From Roseiarcus sp963820775 (lineage in GTDB: Bacteria; Pseudomonadota; Alphaproteobacteria; Rhizobiales; Beijerinckiaceae), in contig CAWGBF010000015.1 in the NCBI GenBank assembly GCA_963820775.1, positions 868,001-932,000 of the forward strand: 64,000 bases of DNA, given 5' to 3'. Below are positions 18,669 to 30,910 of this stretch, piece by piece; within the stretch, counting starts at the first letter, position 1, and every line of letters begins with the position of its first letter. The notes under the pieces are model-generated. The model saw only the letters and a program-made list of their open reading frames with translations, had not been told where the DNA came from and did no database searches. The translations under genes and the position numbers were made by a program.

Positions 18669-18902
18669 ATGCATTCGGACAACCAAGACTTAATCGACCG
18701 CGCTTGGCTCGGGCGCGCTTTGTCGTTTCACGGAATTGGCGAGGCCGATCTGGCGGCGGCGGTCGCCGCCATGAGCGAGTCATGGAAAACAGAGATCGCG
18801 GTGCGGCTCGGTAAATTGGCGACGGACCTGCAAGACCTTACGATGGTTGCTGTGGAGGCGGAACGGAAGTTTCTCGATGCGACCGCAGCTACCCGACTTT
18901 GA
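18669..18902 (+). CDS. Hypothetical 77-residue protein
   Basis: The ORF encodes a helical, acidic protein (LIDRAWLGRALSFHGIGEAD, then LAAAVAAMSESWKTEIAVRL). I do not recognise the family. Codon use looks coding, but no strong ribosome-binding site is visible before ATG 18669. It is the second ORF between the tRNA-Cys copies. Confidence 0.4.
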   Translation: MHSDNQDLIDRAWLGRALSFHGIGEADLAAAVAAMSESWKTEIAVRLGKLATDLQDLTMVAVEAERKFLDATAATRL

Positions 18903-19072
18903 CGCCGTGCACGTTTCGACAGCCATGACGCGACCATCCACGGATCGCAGCGGCAAAAGGACCCACCTGGCTCCGCGTTAACATTTGAAATCATTTTGTT
19001 GTTCTCGCGCGCGGCAGGTGCCTTGTCGGCGTCTCGCGGATGGCGCGTCAAGCGCGGCAATGACGCCGAACC

Positions 19073-19211
19073 GCCTTGCGAGCGAGGCTGAATCCTTGCT
19101 ATAGCCCGGCCTCGCGATGCTGCTTGGCTTCATCGTCGGCCTCGTGGCGGAGTGGCTACGCAGAGGACTGCAAATCCTTGCACCCCGGTTCGATTCCGGG
19201 CGAGGCCTCCA
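19073..19211 (+). repeat. Direct repeat copy 2 (contains tRNA-Cys)
   Basis: This is the second copy of the repeat described at 17434-17573, in the same orientation. The 20 bases before the tRNA (CTGCTTGGCTTCATCGTC and flanks) are identical in both. Confidence 0.8.
19138..19211 (+). tRNA. tRNA-Cys (GCA)
   Basis: All stems pair: acceptor GGCCTCG/CGAGGCC, T stem CCCGG/CCGGG, and the anticodon is GCA. CCA is encoded. This is the intact copy. Confidence 0.95.
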
Positions 19212-19288
19212 AACAATTTTCATCCGGGGCGGCGATCCGCCCCATATCGCGGGTCTGAGCCAAGGGGGCGCACATTTCCGCCGATACG

Positions 19289-19933
19289 ATGCTTGACCGT
19301 CGCTTACAAATGGTCAACGGCCAGCTCCGCACTGGCGGGGTGGTCGATAGGGTTGTGCTGGCGGCGTTCCTCGAGGCGCCGCGTCAGCGCTTCGTCGCGC
19401 GCGAATATGAGTCGCTCGCCTACCTGGATCGCGACCTGCCGGCGCGCGGCGCCAAGCTCCGGCGCTTGCTCGCGCCTGCGGTCTTGGCCCGAATGCTCCA
19501 GGCGGCGAAGGTCGTCGCCGGCGACCGCGCGCTCGACGTCGCGGGCGGATCAGGCTATGGCGCGGCCATTCTGGCGGCCATGGGCGCGAAGGTCGTCCTG
19601 CTCGAATCCGACGCAGGCGCCGCGGAGGCGGCCAAGGCCGAACTTCACAACCGCGCGAACGTCAGCGTGGTCGTTGGGCCGCTCGACAGCGGGGCCGCCG
19701 CGCTTGGGCCCTTCGATCTCGTCGTCGTAGAGGGCGCGTTTGGAGTTTTTCCGGATCGTCTCATCGGCCTGCTTGCCGATCCCGGACGCCTTGTCGGCGT
19801 CGATGCGTCCTCCGAGCCGTCTCAAGCGGTCGTTTACGAAAAAAGCGGTGGAGGGATCAGCCGCAGGGCTTTGTTTGAGACCAGAGCAGACCTGCTTGAT
19901 GGCTTCAAGCCTGGGCTGACCTTCGCCTTCTAA
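19289..19933 (+). CDS. Protein-L-isoaspartate O-methyltransferase-like protein
   Basis: The 214-residue protein begins MLDRRLQMVNGQLRTGGVVD, the usual N-terminus of the alphaproteobacterial Pcm-like family found beside tolC. The SAM motif is LDVAGGSGYGAAILAAMG near residue 90. It would methylate isoaspartyl residues or act as a related methyltransferase. This subgroup is shorter and more diverged than E. coli Pcm, so the substrate is uncertain. The next gene, tolC, follows after a 304-bp gap (19934-20237) in which I see no gene. Confidence 0.85.
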   Translation: MLDRRLQMVNGQLRTGGVVDRVVLAAFLEAPRQRFVAREYESLAYLDRDLPARGAKLRRLLAPAVLARMLQAAKVVAGDRALDVAGGSGYGAAILAAMGAKVVLLESDAGAAEAAKAELHNRANVSVVVGPLDSGAAALGPFDLVVVEGAFGVFPDRLIGLLADPGRLVGVDASSEPSQAVVYEKSGGGISRRALFETRADLLDGFKPGLTFAF

Positions 19934-20237
19934 AGGCTGGGTTCGACTCGGCAAAATCAGCCGCAGTTCGGGTCAGGTGTCTCATCTTTGCGACGCTTGA
20001 CGGAAAAATGGACGTCGTTCCGTCGAGTTGGCTCGGCTCCCGTAGCGCGATCGGGATTTCTACGCCTATGATGCTTGGCGTTTGGCTGCTTTCGGCGAGC
20101 GAGCGGCAGGCGACGACTGTTGAAGTCTGTCCTGGCCGCCGCGCCGGCGTCTTTGATTTTCGGGGCGGACGTGCGAGTTAGAGCGGCGAGGCGTCGGCCG
20201 CTTTGTTTGAGGGTCAGACGGGGCGCATGAGGCGGGG

Positions 20238-21686
20238 ATGATTTGGGGCTCAGGCGCATTTCAGGAGCGGCGCGCGGCGTCGTGCGGCCGAAAGCCGTGC
20301 AGCCTTTGGCGCGCGGCGCTCGTGGCGGTGGTCGGTCTGGCGGCGCTCGGCGCTGAAGCGGGTCGGGCGGAAACGATCGGCGGAGCGCTCATCAAAGCCT
20401 ATCTGACCAATCCCGACATCAACACGCAGCGCGCCGCAGTCCGGGTGGCCGATGAAGGCGTCCCCAAGGCGAACGCTGGGTACCTGCCGACAATCGAGGC
20501 GACGGGCAATATAGGCATCGAACGCGCCCAATCGTGTCAGGTTGGCCCTAATGGCGGTGAAGCCTGCAGCACGAACTTTGTCAAACCGCGAGGATATGGC
20601 GTTCAGGCTAACGAGACCGTGTTCAACGGCAATAGGACTCTCAATTCCATCCGTCAGGCCGAGTCTCAGGTCTTCGGGGCGCGGGAGCAATTGCGCAACA
20701 CCGAGCAGAACACCCTTCTTTCGGGCGTCACCGCCTATATGGACGTGCTCGAGGATACGGCGATCCTCGACCTCGACCGCAACAACGTCGACGTGTTGAA
20801 AGAACAGCTGCGCGAGACGCGGGACCGCTTCACTGTCGGCGAAGTGACGCGCACTGACGTGGCGCAGGCGGAGGCGAGCCTTTCGAGCGCTGAGGCGACG
20901 GCGCTCAGCGCGGTAGCCACCCTGCAGGCTGCGGTCGCGCGCTACCGTCAATTTATCGGGGATCAGCCGACCAGCCTTGCGCCGGTGAAGCCGCTTCTTA
21001 GGCCGCTGCCCAAAACCCTGCCCGAGGCGGTAGCCATCTCGCAGATCGAGCATCCGGCGATCAGCGCCTCCCTGCAGGGCGTCGACGCCGCGCAATTGCA
21101 GGTGAAGATCGCCGAGGGCGCGCTTTATCCGAGTATCGGGCTGAGCGCTGCAATCTCTAACCAGTATGACGCACAGGGAATCCCCGGTCTTCGCTTGTTG
21201 TCGGGCCAGATCCTGGGCCAGCTGACGATCCCGATCTATCAGGGCGGCGCCGAGTACGCTGCGACCCGTCAGGCCAAGGAGAGTCTGTCGCAACAGGAAA
21301 TGCAGACTGATTCTTTGCGAAACCAGGTCCGCCAGGCTGTCGTCGCCGCCTGGGGCCTCAATGAAGCCGCGGTCGGTGTTGTGCGCGCGGCCCGCGCGGC
21401 GGTGTCCGCCAACGAAGTGGCGCTGACCGGCGTGCGCGAAGAGGCCAAGGTCGGTCAGCGCACGACGCTCGACGTGCTCAACGCCCAGCAGGCGCTGTTG
21501 CAGGCGCGAACGACACTGGTTCAGGCCGAACACGACCAGGTTGTCGATTCGTACTCGTTGCTGTCGGCGATTGGCCGGCTCAACATCCCGACCCTGGGAC
21601 TTGCGGTCGCCGAGTACGATCCGCGCGTGCATTTCGATCAGGTCAAGAGCAAGTGGATCGGCCTGAGGACGCCGAGCGGACAGTAA
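20238..21686 (+). CDS. tolC: TolC-family outer membrane efflux protein
   Basis: The 482-residue protein has a signal peptide (RAALVAVVGLAALGAEAGRA) and the duplicated TolC fold: long coiled-coil helices around ETIGGALIKAYLTNPDINTQ and RDRFTVGEVTRTDVAQAEAS, repeated near EEAKVGQRTTLDVLNAQQAL. The last two are the typical paired helical signatures of the two halves. Trimers form the outer-membrane duct for type I secretion and tripartite efflux pumps. GAGGCGGGG precedes the ATG. Confidence 0.93.
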   Translation: MIWGSGAFQERRAASCGRKPCSLWRAALVAVVGLAALGAEAGRAETIGGALIKAYLTNPDINTQRAAVRVADEGVPKANAGYLPTIEATGNIGIERAQSCQVGPNGGEACSTNFVKPRGYGVQANETVFNGNRTLNSIRQAESQVFGAREQLRNTEQNTLLSGVTAYMDVLEDTAILDLDRNNVDVLKEQLRETRDRFTVGEVTRTDVAQAEASLSSAEATALSAVATLQAAVARYRQFIGDQPTSLAPVKPLLRPLPKTLPEAVAISQIEHPAISASLQGVDAAQLQVKIAEGALYPSIGLSAAISNQYDAQGIPGLRLLSGQILGQLTIPIYQGGAEYAATRQAKESLSQQEMQTDSLRNQVRQAVVAAWGLNEAAVGVVRAARAAVSANEVALTGVREEAKVGQRTTLDVLNAQQALLQARTTLVQAEHDQVVDSYSLLSAIGRLNIPTLGLAVAEYDPRVHFDQVKSKWIGLRTPSGQ

Positions 21687-21849
21687 AGGTCTTCTGTTTT
21701 TTCCGGGCGGCTTGCCGCTGGCGGCTCCGATTGACTAACGTGTGTCGCATCCCTTCGCTCGATTCGGCGGTCGACGGCAGCTTTGGTTGCATCCGACCTC
21801 GCGATAGGCGCACAGAAAGAAGCTCCTTGAATTGGGGCAAGGCGGTCCG

Positions 21850-22395
21850 ATGAGCGCGACCCATTCGAATTCCACCGAGAGCGAGCTCGAGGCGATTCAC
21901 CGCGCGCAACGAGCCCACGAGCCGTCGATGGAGGAGATTCTCGCCTCGATCCGCAACATCATCACAGATGACCCCGCCAAGGAGGCGGCGCCCAAGCGGC
22001 AGCAGGCTCCGGCGCCGATGCCGCAAATCGCGTTTTCCAAGGACAAAGCCGCGCCCTACGGCGACGCCTCCGAACCGTCCCAGCGCCCAGACGCGGACGC
22101 GCCGACCGTTGTCTGGCGCCGGCCGCAAGCGGTCGAGGCCGAACCCGCCGCCGACGCCGATGCGGTCCAGCAAAGCGAGGAGCCGTTGCTGTCGCCGAAG
22201 GCGGACGAGGCGGTGGCCTTGTCGTTCGGGGCCTTGACCGCCAATCTCGATGTTCGCGGCGCCGCACTTGCCGACAGCATGATGCGCGATATGTTGCGGC
22301 CGATGCTCAAGCTTTGGCTGGATGAGAACCTGCCGGCCGTTGTCGAGCGGCTGGTGCGGGAGGAAATCCAGCGGGTCGCGCGCGGACGGAAATAG
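21850..22395 (+). CDS. DUF2497 / PopZ-like polar organising protein
   Basis: The 181-residue protein has the conserved N-terminal EPSMEEILASIRNIITDD motif. It then has an acidic, proline-rich disordered middle, and a helical C-terminus (LRPMLKLWLDENLPAVVERL, then VREEIQRVARG). This is the PopZ/DUF2497 layout: a scaffold that self-assembles at cell poles and binds partner proteins by its N-terminus. Its position directly upstream of valS is the usual one in Rhizobiales. I chose ATG 21850 over an upstream in-frame TTG/GTG. Confidence 0.85.
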   Translation: MSATHSNSTESELEAIHRAQRAHEPSMEEILASIRNIITDDPAKEAAPKRQQAPAPMPQIAFSKDKAAPYGDASEPSQRPDADAPTVVWRRPQAVEAEPAADADAVQQSEEPLLSPKADEAVALSFGALTANLDVRGAALADSMMRDMLRPMLKLWLDENLPAVVERLVREEIQRVARGRK

Positions 22396-22548
22396 GCGCC
22401 CGATTTACATCGCGCGTTGACTTCGACCGCCACGATGCATTTATAGCGCCCCGTGGCGCTTGCGCTTGCGGGGCCCGTAGCGGCGCTCGGAAGGCCGCCA
22501 TCCAATCTCAAGGGCGTCTCCGTCGGGGATCGCGCAGACTAGAAATCC

Positions 22549-25428
<2,880 letters not shown>

Positions 25429-25617
25429 ATCGACGCTCGAGGGGCCAAAATGTTGCTTTTGCGCAACATCTCCGATGCATCTCTCGCGAGTCGGGATTCC
25501 GGCTGGAAGGCGCCGCGTTTGCGCCATAAACGGCTCGCAGTTTGAAAATCATTCAAGGTGGAAGTCGTCCGTGTCGCGAGCCGTCGCGACGCGGCCGGAT
25601 GGGAATTCAGGATCGAT

Positions 25618-26562
25618 ATGGGCGTGGTTGCGTGTGCGAAGGTCGCGGTCGAGAGGGCGTCGTTGCGCCGCCGCTTCGCTTTCGCAATCATCGGATCGAT
25701 GACGCTTGGGTTGGCCCCCGCTTTTGGTTTCGACGGGTCGACGTCCGACCCGGCGGAGAAGATCCCGAAGAACTTCACTGACCCAAATCAGGCGCTGCGC
25801 GCGGGCCTCGCCGACTTGCAGGCCGGCGACGCCGATGCGTCGGTCGCAGCCCTCACTTACGCCGCCGAGGGGGGACAGGATCTCGCGCGATGGAAACTCG
25901 GCGAGATGTATGCGGACGGTCAGGGCGTGCCGCGCAATGACCTGAAGGCGTATCATTACTTCAACCAGCTCGTCGAAAATTACGACGAAGACCAGCCCGA
26001 TCAGCGAAACCTCAGCGCGACCTCAAACGCGTTCGTTGCGGTCGGCGTCTATTGCCTGAACGGCATACCAAACAGCGACGTGCGGCCAGACCCGCAGCGC
26101 GCGCACGAGCTGTTCCAATATGCGGCCACAACCTTCCGTAACCCGAACGCCCAGTATAACCTTGCGCATATGTATATGGTCGGTGCTGGCGGCTTGGCCA
26201 AAGACAACATCTCCGCCGTTCGCTGGCTGGCGCTCGCGGCCAAACAAGGCCATCCGCCATCGCAGGCCGTGCTTGGTGACATGTTGTTCAATGGCGACGG
26301 CGTGCCGCACCAGCGTGCGCGGGGATTGATGTGGCTCGAGTTCGCCAAGGATGCTGCGATGGATCCAAGCGAGGCGTGGATCCGCGATCTCTACCAGCGT
26401 GATTTCGAGATGGCGACCGATGATGTCCGACAGGCCGCCGCCACCTTGCGCGATACGCGCCCCAAAGCAAGGCCGCCGTCGACTGCGGTTAGAGACATCG
26501 TCAAGTTTGTCCTTAAGCCGCTCACTCAGTTCGGGCCCCTAGCCGTTTCTCCGCCGCAGTAA
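25618..26562 (+). CDS. exoR: ExoR-like periplasmic Sel1-repeat protein
   Basis: The 314-residue protein has a signal-peptide-like start (RRFAFAIIGSMTLGLAPAFG) and several Sel1-type helical repeats: GGQDLARWKLGEMYADGQGV, then NPNAQYNLAHMYMVGAGGLA and GHPPSQAVLGDMLFNGDGVP. The pattern and the position after valS match ExoR of Rhizobiales, the periplasmic repressor of the ExoS-ChvI two-component system. That system controls exopolysaccharide and motility. I chose ATG 25618 since the frame upstream does not add a convincing signal. The gene name is a family inference. Confidence 0.7.
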   Translation: MGVVACAKVAVERASLRRRFAFAIIGSMTLGLAPAFGFDGSTSDPAEKIPKNFTDPNQALRAGLADLQAGDADASVAALTYAAEGGQDLARWKLGEMYADGQGVPRNDLKAYHYFNQLVENYDEDQPDQRNLSATSNAFVAVGVYCLNGIPNSDVRPDPQRAHELFQYAATTFRNPNAQYNLAHMYMVGAGGLAKDNISAVRWLALAAKQGHPPSQAVLGDMLFNGDGVPHQRARGLMWLEFAKDAAMDPSEAWIRDLYQRDFEMATDDVRQAAATLRDTRPKARPPSTAVRDIVKFVLKPLTQFGPLAVSPPQ

Positions 26563-26689
26563 GCGGCGGCCGTCGTCTCCCTTCTGACTTTCCCGGTGCG
26601 CGCGATCCGGCCTGGGCCTCGACGCTCCAGTTGCGGTCATAAGCCCACCGGAGCGTCGAGCACTATCGACCCCTGTCCGTGAAGCCGGA

Positions 26690-27283
26690 TTATGGGGTGC
26701 TTCTTTTCATTTGGTCGCCGCCTGCGGGTTGCATAGCGGACTGGGAAAGCTGGCTTGCCGCATATTTAAAATCGGGCGCGGCCTTCAACTCCGCCAGGGT
26801 TACGTTGAGAATCGCCTTGTCAGGATATCCCTGGCTCGCTTCGGTGGCCGCCGGGTCTGTTTCCTGCATCGCCGGTGGTTGCCCGTTTGGAGCGGCGGGG
26901 CTGGCCGGCGGCTGATCGGTCGCCGGAACCTTCCGGGCTTCCGTGCGCCACTGCACCGCCGAGAACGGCACGGCGACGTCCTTCTTTCCGAAGCCGAGGA
27001 ACCCGCCGACTCCGATGACGACGGTTTGGGCCGCGCCGTTACGGTCCATCAGCAGGTCGTCGATCTTTCCGATCTGCTGGTCATCCGGGCCGTAAACGCC
27101 GACACCGACGAGTTTCGGCGCTCGCCACTGCGTTTTTTCCTGGCTCGTCACGAAGTTGACGCCGGATGGCGCCTGGGCTTGGGGCGGCTGGTCCTTCGGA
27201 ACCGCGGGGTTGTCTTCGCTGTACGCGCTGGACCCGATCAGCGCCGTACTGAATAAGGTTGCGTAAGCAAGCGTCCTCAGCAT
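26690..27283 (-). CDS. Exported PRC-barrel domain protein
   Basis: The 197-residue protein starts MLRTLAYATLFSTALIGSSA (signal peptide), preceded by GGAGGCGAAG. A PRC-barrel follows at residues ~55-105 (KLVGVGVYGPDDQQIGKIDD and VVIGVGGFLGFGKKDVAVPF). The C-terminal part is rich in Pro and Gln and ends in a second short helical piece (ILNVTLAELKAAPDFKYA). Such periplasmic PRC-barrel proteins are abundant in Rhizobiales; their function is unknown. Confidence 0.8.
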   Translation of the reverse strand: MLRTLAYATLFSTALIGSSAYSEDNPAVPKDQPPQAQAPSGVNFVTSQEKTQWRAPKLVGVGVYGPDDQQIGKIDDLLMDRNGAAQTVVIGVGGFLGFGKKDVAVPFSAVQWRTEARKVPATDQPPASPAAPNGQPPAMQETDPAATEASQGYPDKAILNVTLAELKAAPDFKYAASQLSQSAMQPAGGDQMKRSTP

Positions 27284-27570
27284 CTTCGCCTCCTGTTCCA
27301 GGAGCATGGCGTCAAGCGCCGACGCTAGGTAGCTCGAGCACTCGCCGCCGCTCCGTACCTCTAGGTACGGAGGCTGCTCGTTTGGCGCTCGCCGGAGCGC
27401 CAGCACAAAAACGATCGGCCGGCAGAAATGTTCCTTTGGGCATTTCCCCGTCGAGTTCACGGCCTCGCGTCCGCTGCCCTGGATGACATGACGGCCTGGA
27501 TGGGATAGGCGCTCTGCCCACGAGGCTCATGGCCAGCTCAATGCGAAATCGCGGGGGAGATTCCATAAGA

Positions 27571-27708
27571 ATGGTCGAGTTTGGCCTCCGGTTCCTCAAA
27601 GGCCCTTGGGCGACCGCGGCGCTTGTCTGTCTTGTGGCCTTCGTCATTCTGTTCGCGCTCGCCGGTCAAACCGTCAACGCCCTGTTCGTCTATGCCGCGT
27701 CGAAATGA
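27571..27708 (+). CDS. 45-residue single-span membrane protein coupled to the acyltransferase
   Basis: The ORF encodes MVEFGLRFLKGPWATAALVC followed by a hydrophobic stretch LVAFVILFALAGQTVNALFV. Its TGA stop overlaps the ATG of the acyltransferase (ATGA), so the two are probably translated together. I do not know the family. Its location suggests a small accessory subunit of the acyltransferase. Confidence 0.5.
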   Translation: MVEFGLRFLKGPWATAALVCLVAFVILFALAGQTVNALFVYAASK

Positions 27709-30144
27709 AGCGCAGCGCCTCGCTTGATTTCCTGCGCGGAGCGGCGGCGTTCGCGGTCGCGATCCCTCACTATCTGACCGCCAACGCGCCGTTTCAGCCA
27801 TTCGCGGAATCATTCGCCATCGCCGGCGTCGAGGTCTTTTTCGTGCTCAGCGGCTTTGTGCTCGCGCCGCAGATCGTCGACTGGGTGGTGGGCAAGCCGT
27901 GGCGCAATCTCGGCGTTTTTCTCATCCGGCGCTGGATGCGCACCATCCCGCCCTATGTGGTCGCGCTCGTCGTCATAGCGGTCCTGACCGGCGACCTCAT
28001 GACCGCCGACTTCGTCCGCTATCTCTTCTATGTCGAGAACCTCTTTTCCTCCGCCAACCACCTCGATTTCTATCCCGTCGCCTGGAGTCTCTGCGGTCGA
28101 GGAATGGTTCTATGTGCTGTTTGCTCCGGCCCTGTTCGTGGTCGCGAGGCTGCTTGGGAGGGGTGACCGACGGCTGGAGGTCACCTTCGCGGTTTTTGTC
28201 ATTGTCGTCGTCGCGGCGCTGCGGTTCTCAATCGCGCCCCACGACTGGGACTTGAACGTCCGCCGCGTCACGCTGTTTCGTATCGACTCCATTGTCTGGG
28301 GCTTTTTGCTTTATCTCGCGCTCGAGCGTCGTTCGCCGCTTGCGCTGGACGCGGCCTCAGGTCGATTGCGTCTGGGCGCGCTGCTCGCCCTGCTCGCGGT
28401 TGCAATTCCCGCCAAGCTTGGCGTCGCGATCCTGGCTGCCGGCGGCGACGCATGGGCTCAACGGGCGTTTCCGTATGCCTCGGCGGCGTTCGGCATGATC
28501 GCGGTCGGCGTCGTCTGGCTGTCCGAGGACCTTTTCCGCAACCGTGTCGTCAGAGGCGTCAGCTTCTATCTCGGCCGCATCTCGTACTCGGTCTATCTCT
28601 TCCACCTGATCATCATCATGGCGCTGAAGCCGATGATGGCTGCAGCGCCGCTGGCGCTGCAACTCGTAGTCTACGTGCTTGCAATCCTCGCGCTGTCGAC
28701 GGTGTTCTTTGCTGGATTCGAGCGGCCGATCCTGGTGGCGCGCCCCTATTATGGCGCCGCGCGACGCGCAGCCGCCGCGATCGTTGCGCCGCAACGAGAA
28801 CCTCGCGGTTTGCGCCCCTTGCTTCTCGCTATTGCGTTTGGCCTTGCGGCGCTCGGCGCAGGCGTTCTGGCGCGCAACGCTTTCATGGCCGACAAGCCCT
28901 ATGTGTTCTATTCGATGTTGGCCGCGACGGCGGCTCTCGTCCTTGCGCTTGCCGAAACTGCGCGCCCTTATTCGACCGGCGCGGTCGCGGTGGCGGCGCG
29001 CGCCTTCCTTCTGTTTGCGCTCGCGCTGCCATTCGCCGACGGTCTGTACCGCCGCTCGACCGGATTGCCGCTGGTCGCGACGGTCGCTCAGCCGACCTAT
29101 TCCTATCGCGCCGCGCACGCCAATCCGACCGCGTTCGCAACCTGGTGGTTCTATTATCTCCACGAGTGGATCCGGGACGACGGGATCAGGGCGGCGATCG
29201 ATGCTCCGGACCCGCTAAAGAAGCTGCCCTTCGTCCTGGTTCCGGGCAGCTCGGGGCGCATGTTCGACACCACGATCCGCATCAACAATCTCGGCTTCCG
29301 CGGACCCGACTTGCCGCGCGACAAGGGCGACGCCTTTCGCATTGTCGCGCTCGGCGAGTCGCAGACCTTCGGACCGACGCTGCTCGATGGCGAAAAGCCT
29401 TGGCCCGAACTCCTGCAGGACCTGTTCGACCAGGACGCCTCATGCAGCCGCAAAATCGAGGTGATCAACGCGGGAACCGAAGCCTACACGCTCGAAAACA
29501 ATCTTGAGCGCATGCGGCGCGATATCCTGCCGCTCGAGCCTGATCTCATTCTCAGCACCCACGGGATGAACGGCTTTTTGCCGTTCGGCTTGAGACGCAT
29601 CCCGGAGCCTAACGAGCCGGGCGTCAGGCCCCGGGCCTCGGCCCTCATCGGCCGCGCCGTGCTGACGATCGAGCGCGCCGCGCACGATTGGCGCGATCGA
29701 AATTCAGCGCAAGCGAGCGCGGTCGCGCTCGCGCCGATGTCCGACGCCGAGCTGATGAAGAGCCGATACGCCGACGAATATCGTAAGCTGATCGCGCTTG
29801 CCCGCGACAACGGCGCGGATATCGCGCTCGCCAACTCAACCATGTCGGTCAACAACTCGAGCCCGCGCGAGGTCAAGGACTTCTATGGCGCGGTGTTCAA
29901 GCCGATCGACGACATCATCGCCGCCAACGCCGCGCACAATCGCATGGTCAAGCTAATCGCCCGCGAGGAAGGCGCGCCGCTGATCGACATGGCGGCGAGC
30001 GTCGACGGAATATGGGACGACGACCTCTATCTCGACATCGTCCACTTTACCGAAGCGGGCAACGAACGAGTCGCCGGCCTCATGTTCCGGGCGCTGCTGC
30101 CGATATTGGCCGAGCGGCACGGGTTGCACTGCGACGTGCGCTGA
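27705..30144 (+). CDS. Acyltransferase-3 / SGNH hydrolase fusion, one frameshift
   Basis: The N-terminal part (MKRSASLDFLRGAAAFAVAI, then VEVFFVLSGFVLAPQI) and the continuing frame (VEEWFYVLFAPALFV...GRISYSVYLFHLIII) together form an acyltransferase-3 membrane domain of the OafA type. The C-terminus is an SGNH/GDSL hydrolase domain: IVALGESQTFGPTLLDGE near residue 560 and LDIVHFTEAGNERVAG. The frame breaks near 28089, where an extra base in CTCTGCGGTC separates WSL from VEEW. Removing it restores the standard SLSVEEWFYVLF motif. The protein of about 813 residues would O-acylate a cell-surface polysaccharide, with the SGNH domain acting in the periplasm. Confidence 0.82.
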
Positions 30145-30171
30145 CTGAAACAGCAAGGCTGCGAGGCGCGT

Positions 30172-30522
30172 CTAAGCCTTCTCCAAGGCGCCCTTTTTGA
30201 ACGCGCTTCGCAGCGCCTTCTCGACTCGGACGTTGTAGCCACGGCCTGTCGCCTTGATGTCTGCGACGAGATCGGCGGGCAGCCGAAAGCTGATTTGTTC
30301 CTTCGGTGCGGGGACCCGGGGACGCCCGACAGGCCTTATGCGTTTCATGGCCTCACGCAGCTCTGGAAGCACCTCAGCCACTGGACGCAAGTCCATATTT
30401 GCGAAATCTTCATCAGTCAGTTCGCGAACCTCGCCCTCTTCGTCGGTTAGAGGTCAGAGTGGGGCCCGCATCGAAGGTCGACGCGGGCGGCGCAGCGGAG
30501 GCTGCATCAGGGATTTTGCCAT
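30172..30522 (-). pseudogene. brnA: BrnA-type antitoxin with an in-frame stop near the N-terminus
   Basis: The frame from ATG 30522 reads MAKSLMQPPLRRPRR... for 22 codons and then meets TGA at 30454-30456. The same frame continues LTDEEGEVRELTDEDFANMD, then LRPVAEVLPELREAMKRI and PKEQISFRLPADLVADIKAT. This matches BrnA: a proline-rich start, an acidic linker and a C-terminal ribbon-helix-helix. Translation may restart at ATG 30396 (74 residues), which would keep the DNA-binding half but lose the toxin-binding N-terminal part. Either the antitoxin is damaged or one base is wrong. Confidence 0.6.
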
Positions 30523-30751
30523 AGGATGTTACCTCTTTCTCGTTCGCCTTGCGGAAACTGATCACTCTCGTCGTCTTCTCACGCAGGCAAAAACAGACCA
30601 CATACAACCGTCCGTTCTTGGGGACGAAGGCCACAAACCTTTCCTCGCCGTAATCGTGCCGATCATCGCGGCTGATGCGAGCGAGTCCAAACGGCAAAGC
30701 GCGCTCATTCTCGTTCTTGGCGCTCTTTTTCGGATCGAACTCGATCTCCAT
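30413..30751 (-). CDS. brnT: BrnT-type toxin (RNase), atypical ends
   Basis: The 112-residue ORF starts MEIEFDPKKSAKNENERALP and has the BrnT core DYGEERFVAFVPKNGRLYVV and RVISFRKANEKEV, which forms a RelE-like small RNase. The usual segment between the first helix and DYGEER is shortened by about ten residues. The last 35 residues (from YGKIPDAAS) are read out of frame through the antitoxin start, whereas BrnT normally ends close to YGK. Toxin and antitoxin overlap by about 110 bases. Activity is doubtful. An upstream ATG at 30781 is possible. Confidence 0.6.
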   Translation of the reverse strand: MEIEFDPKKSAKNENERALPFGLARISRDDRHDYGEERFVAFVPKNGRLYVVCFCLREKTTRVISFRKANEKEVTSYGKIPDAASAAPPASTFDAGPTLTSNRRRGRGSRTD

Positions 30752-30910
30752 CGTAATTATTGTATCAGCAAAAATTATCAAAGTACAGGATTCGCGCGAC
30801 CCGCCTTCGTTTTGTCGCGTTCAAGATGGCCCCACTCGTTGTCTGTGCCAGCGCACTGTCCAACCGAAGCCGCTCAGACATAGAATACGCCGGCAAGCAG
30901 GGAGTTCGCC

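Noticed and set aside
20250..21632. Long minus frame opposite tolC
   Set aside because: Shadow of the tolC coding sequence. The product has no recognisable domain and TolC is clear on the plus strand.
22441..22465. Hairpin AGCGCC-CCGT-GGCGCT before valS
   Set aside because: Short stem without a T-run. No anti-terminator or T-box specifier could be recognised.
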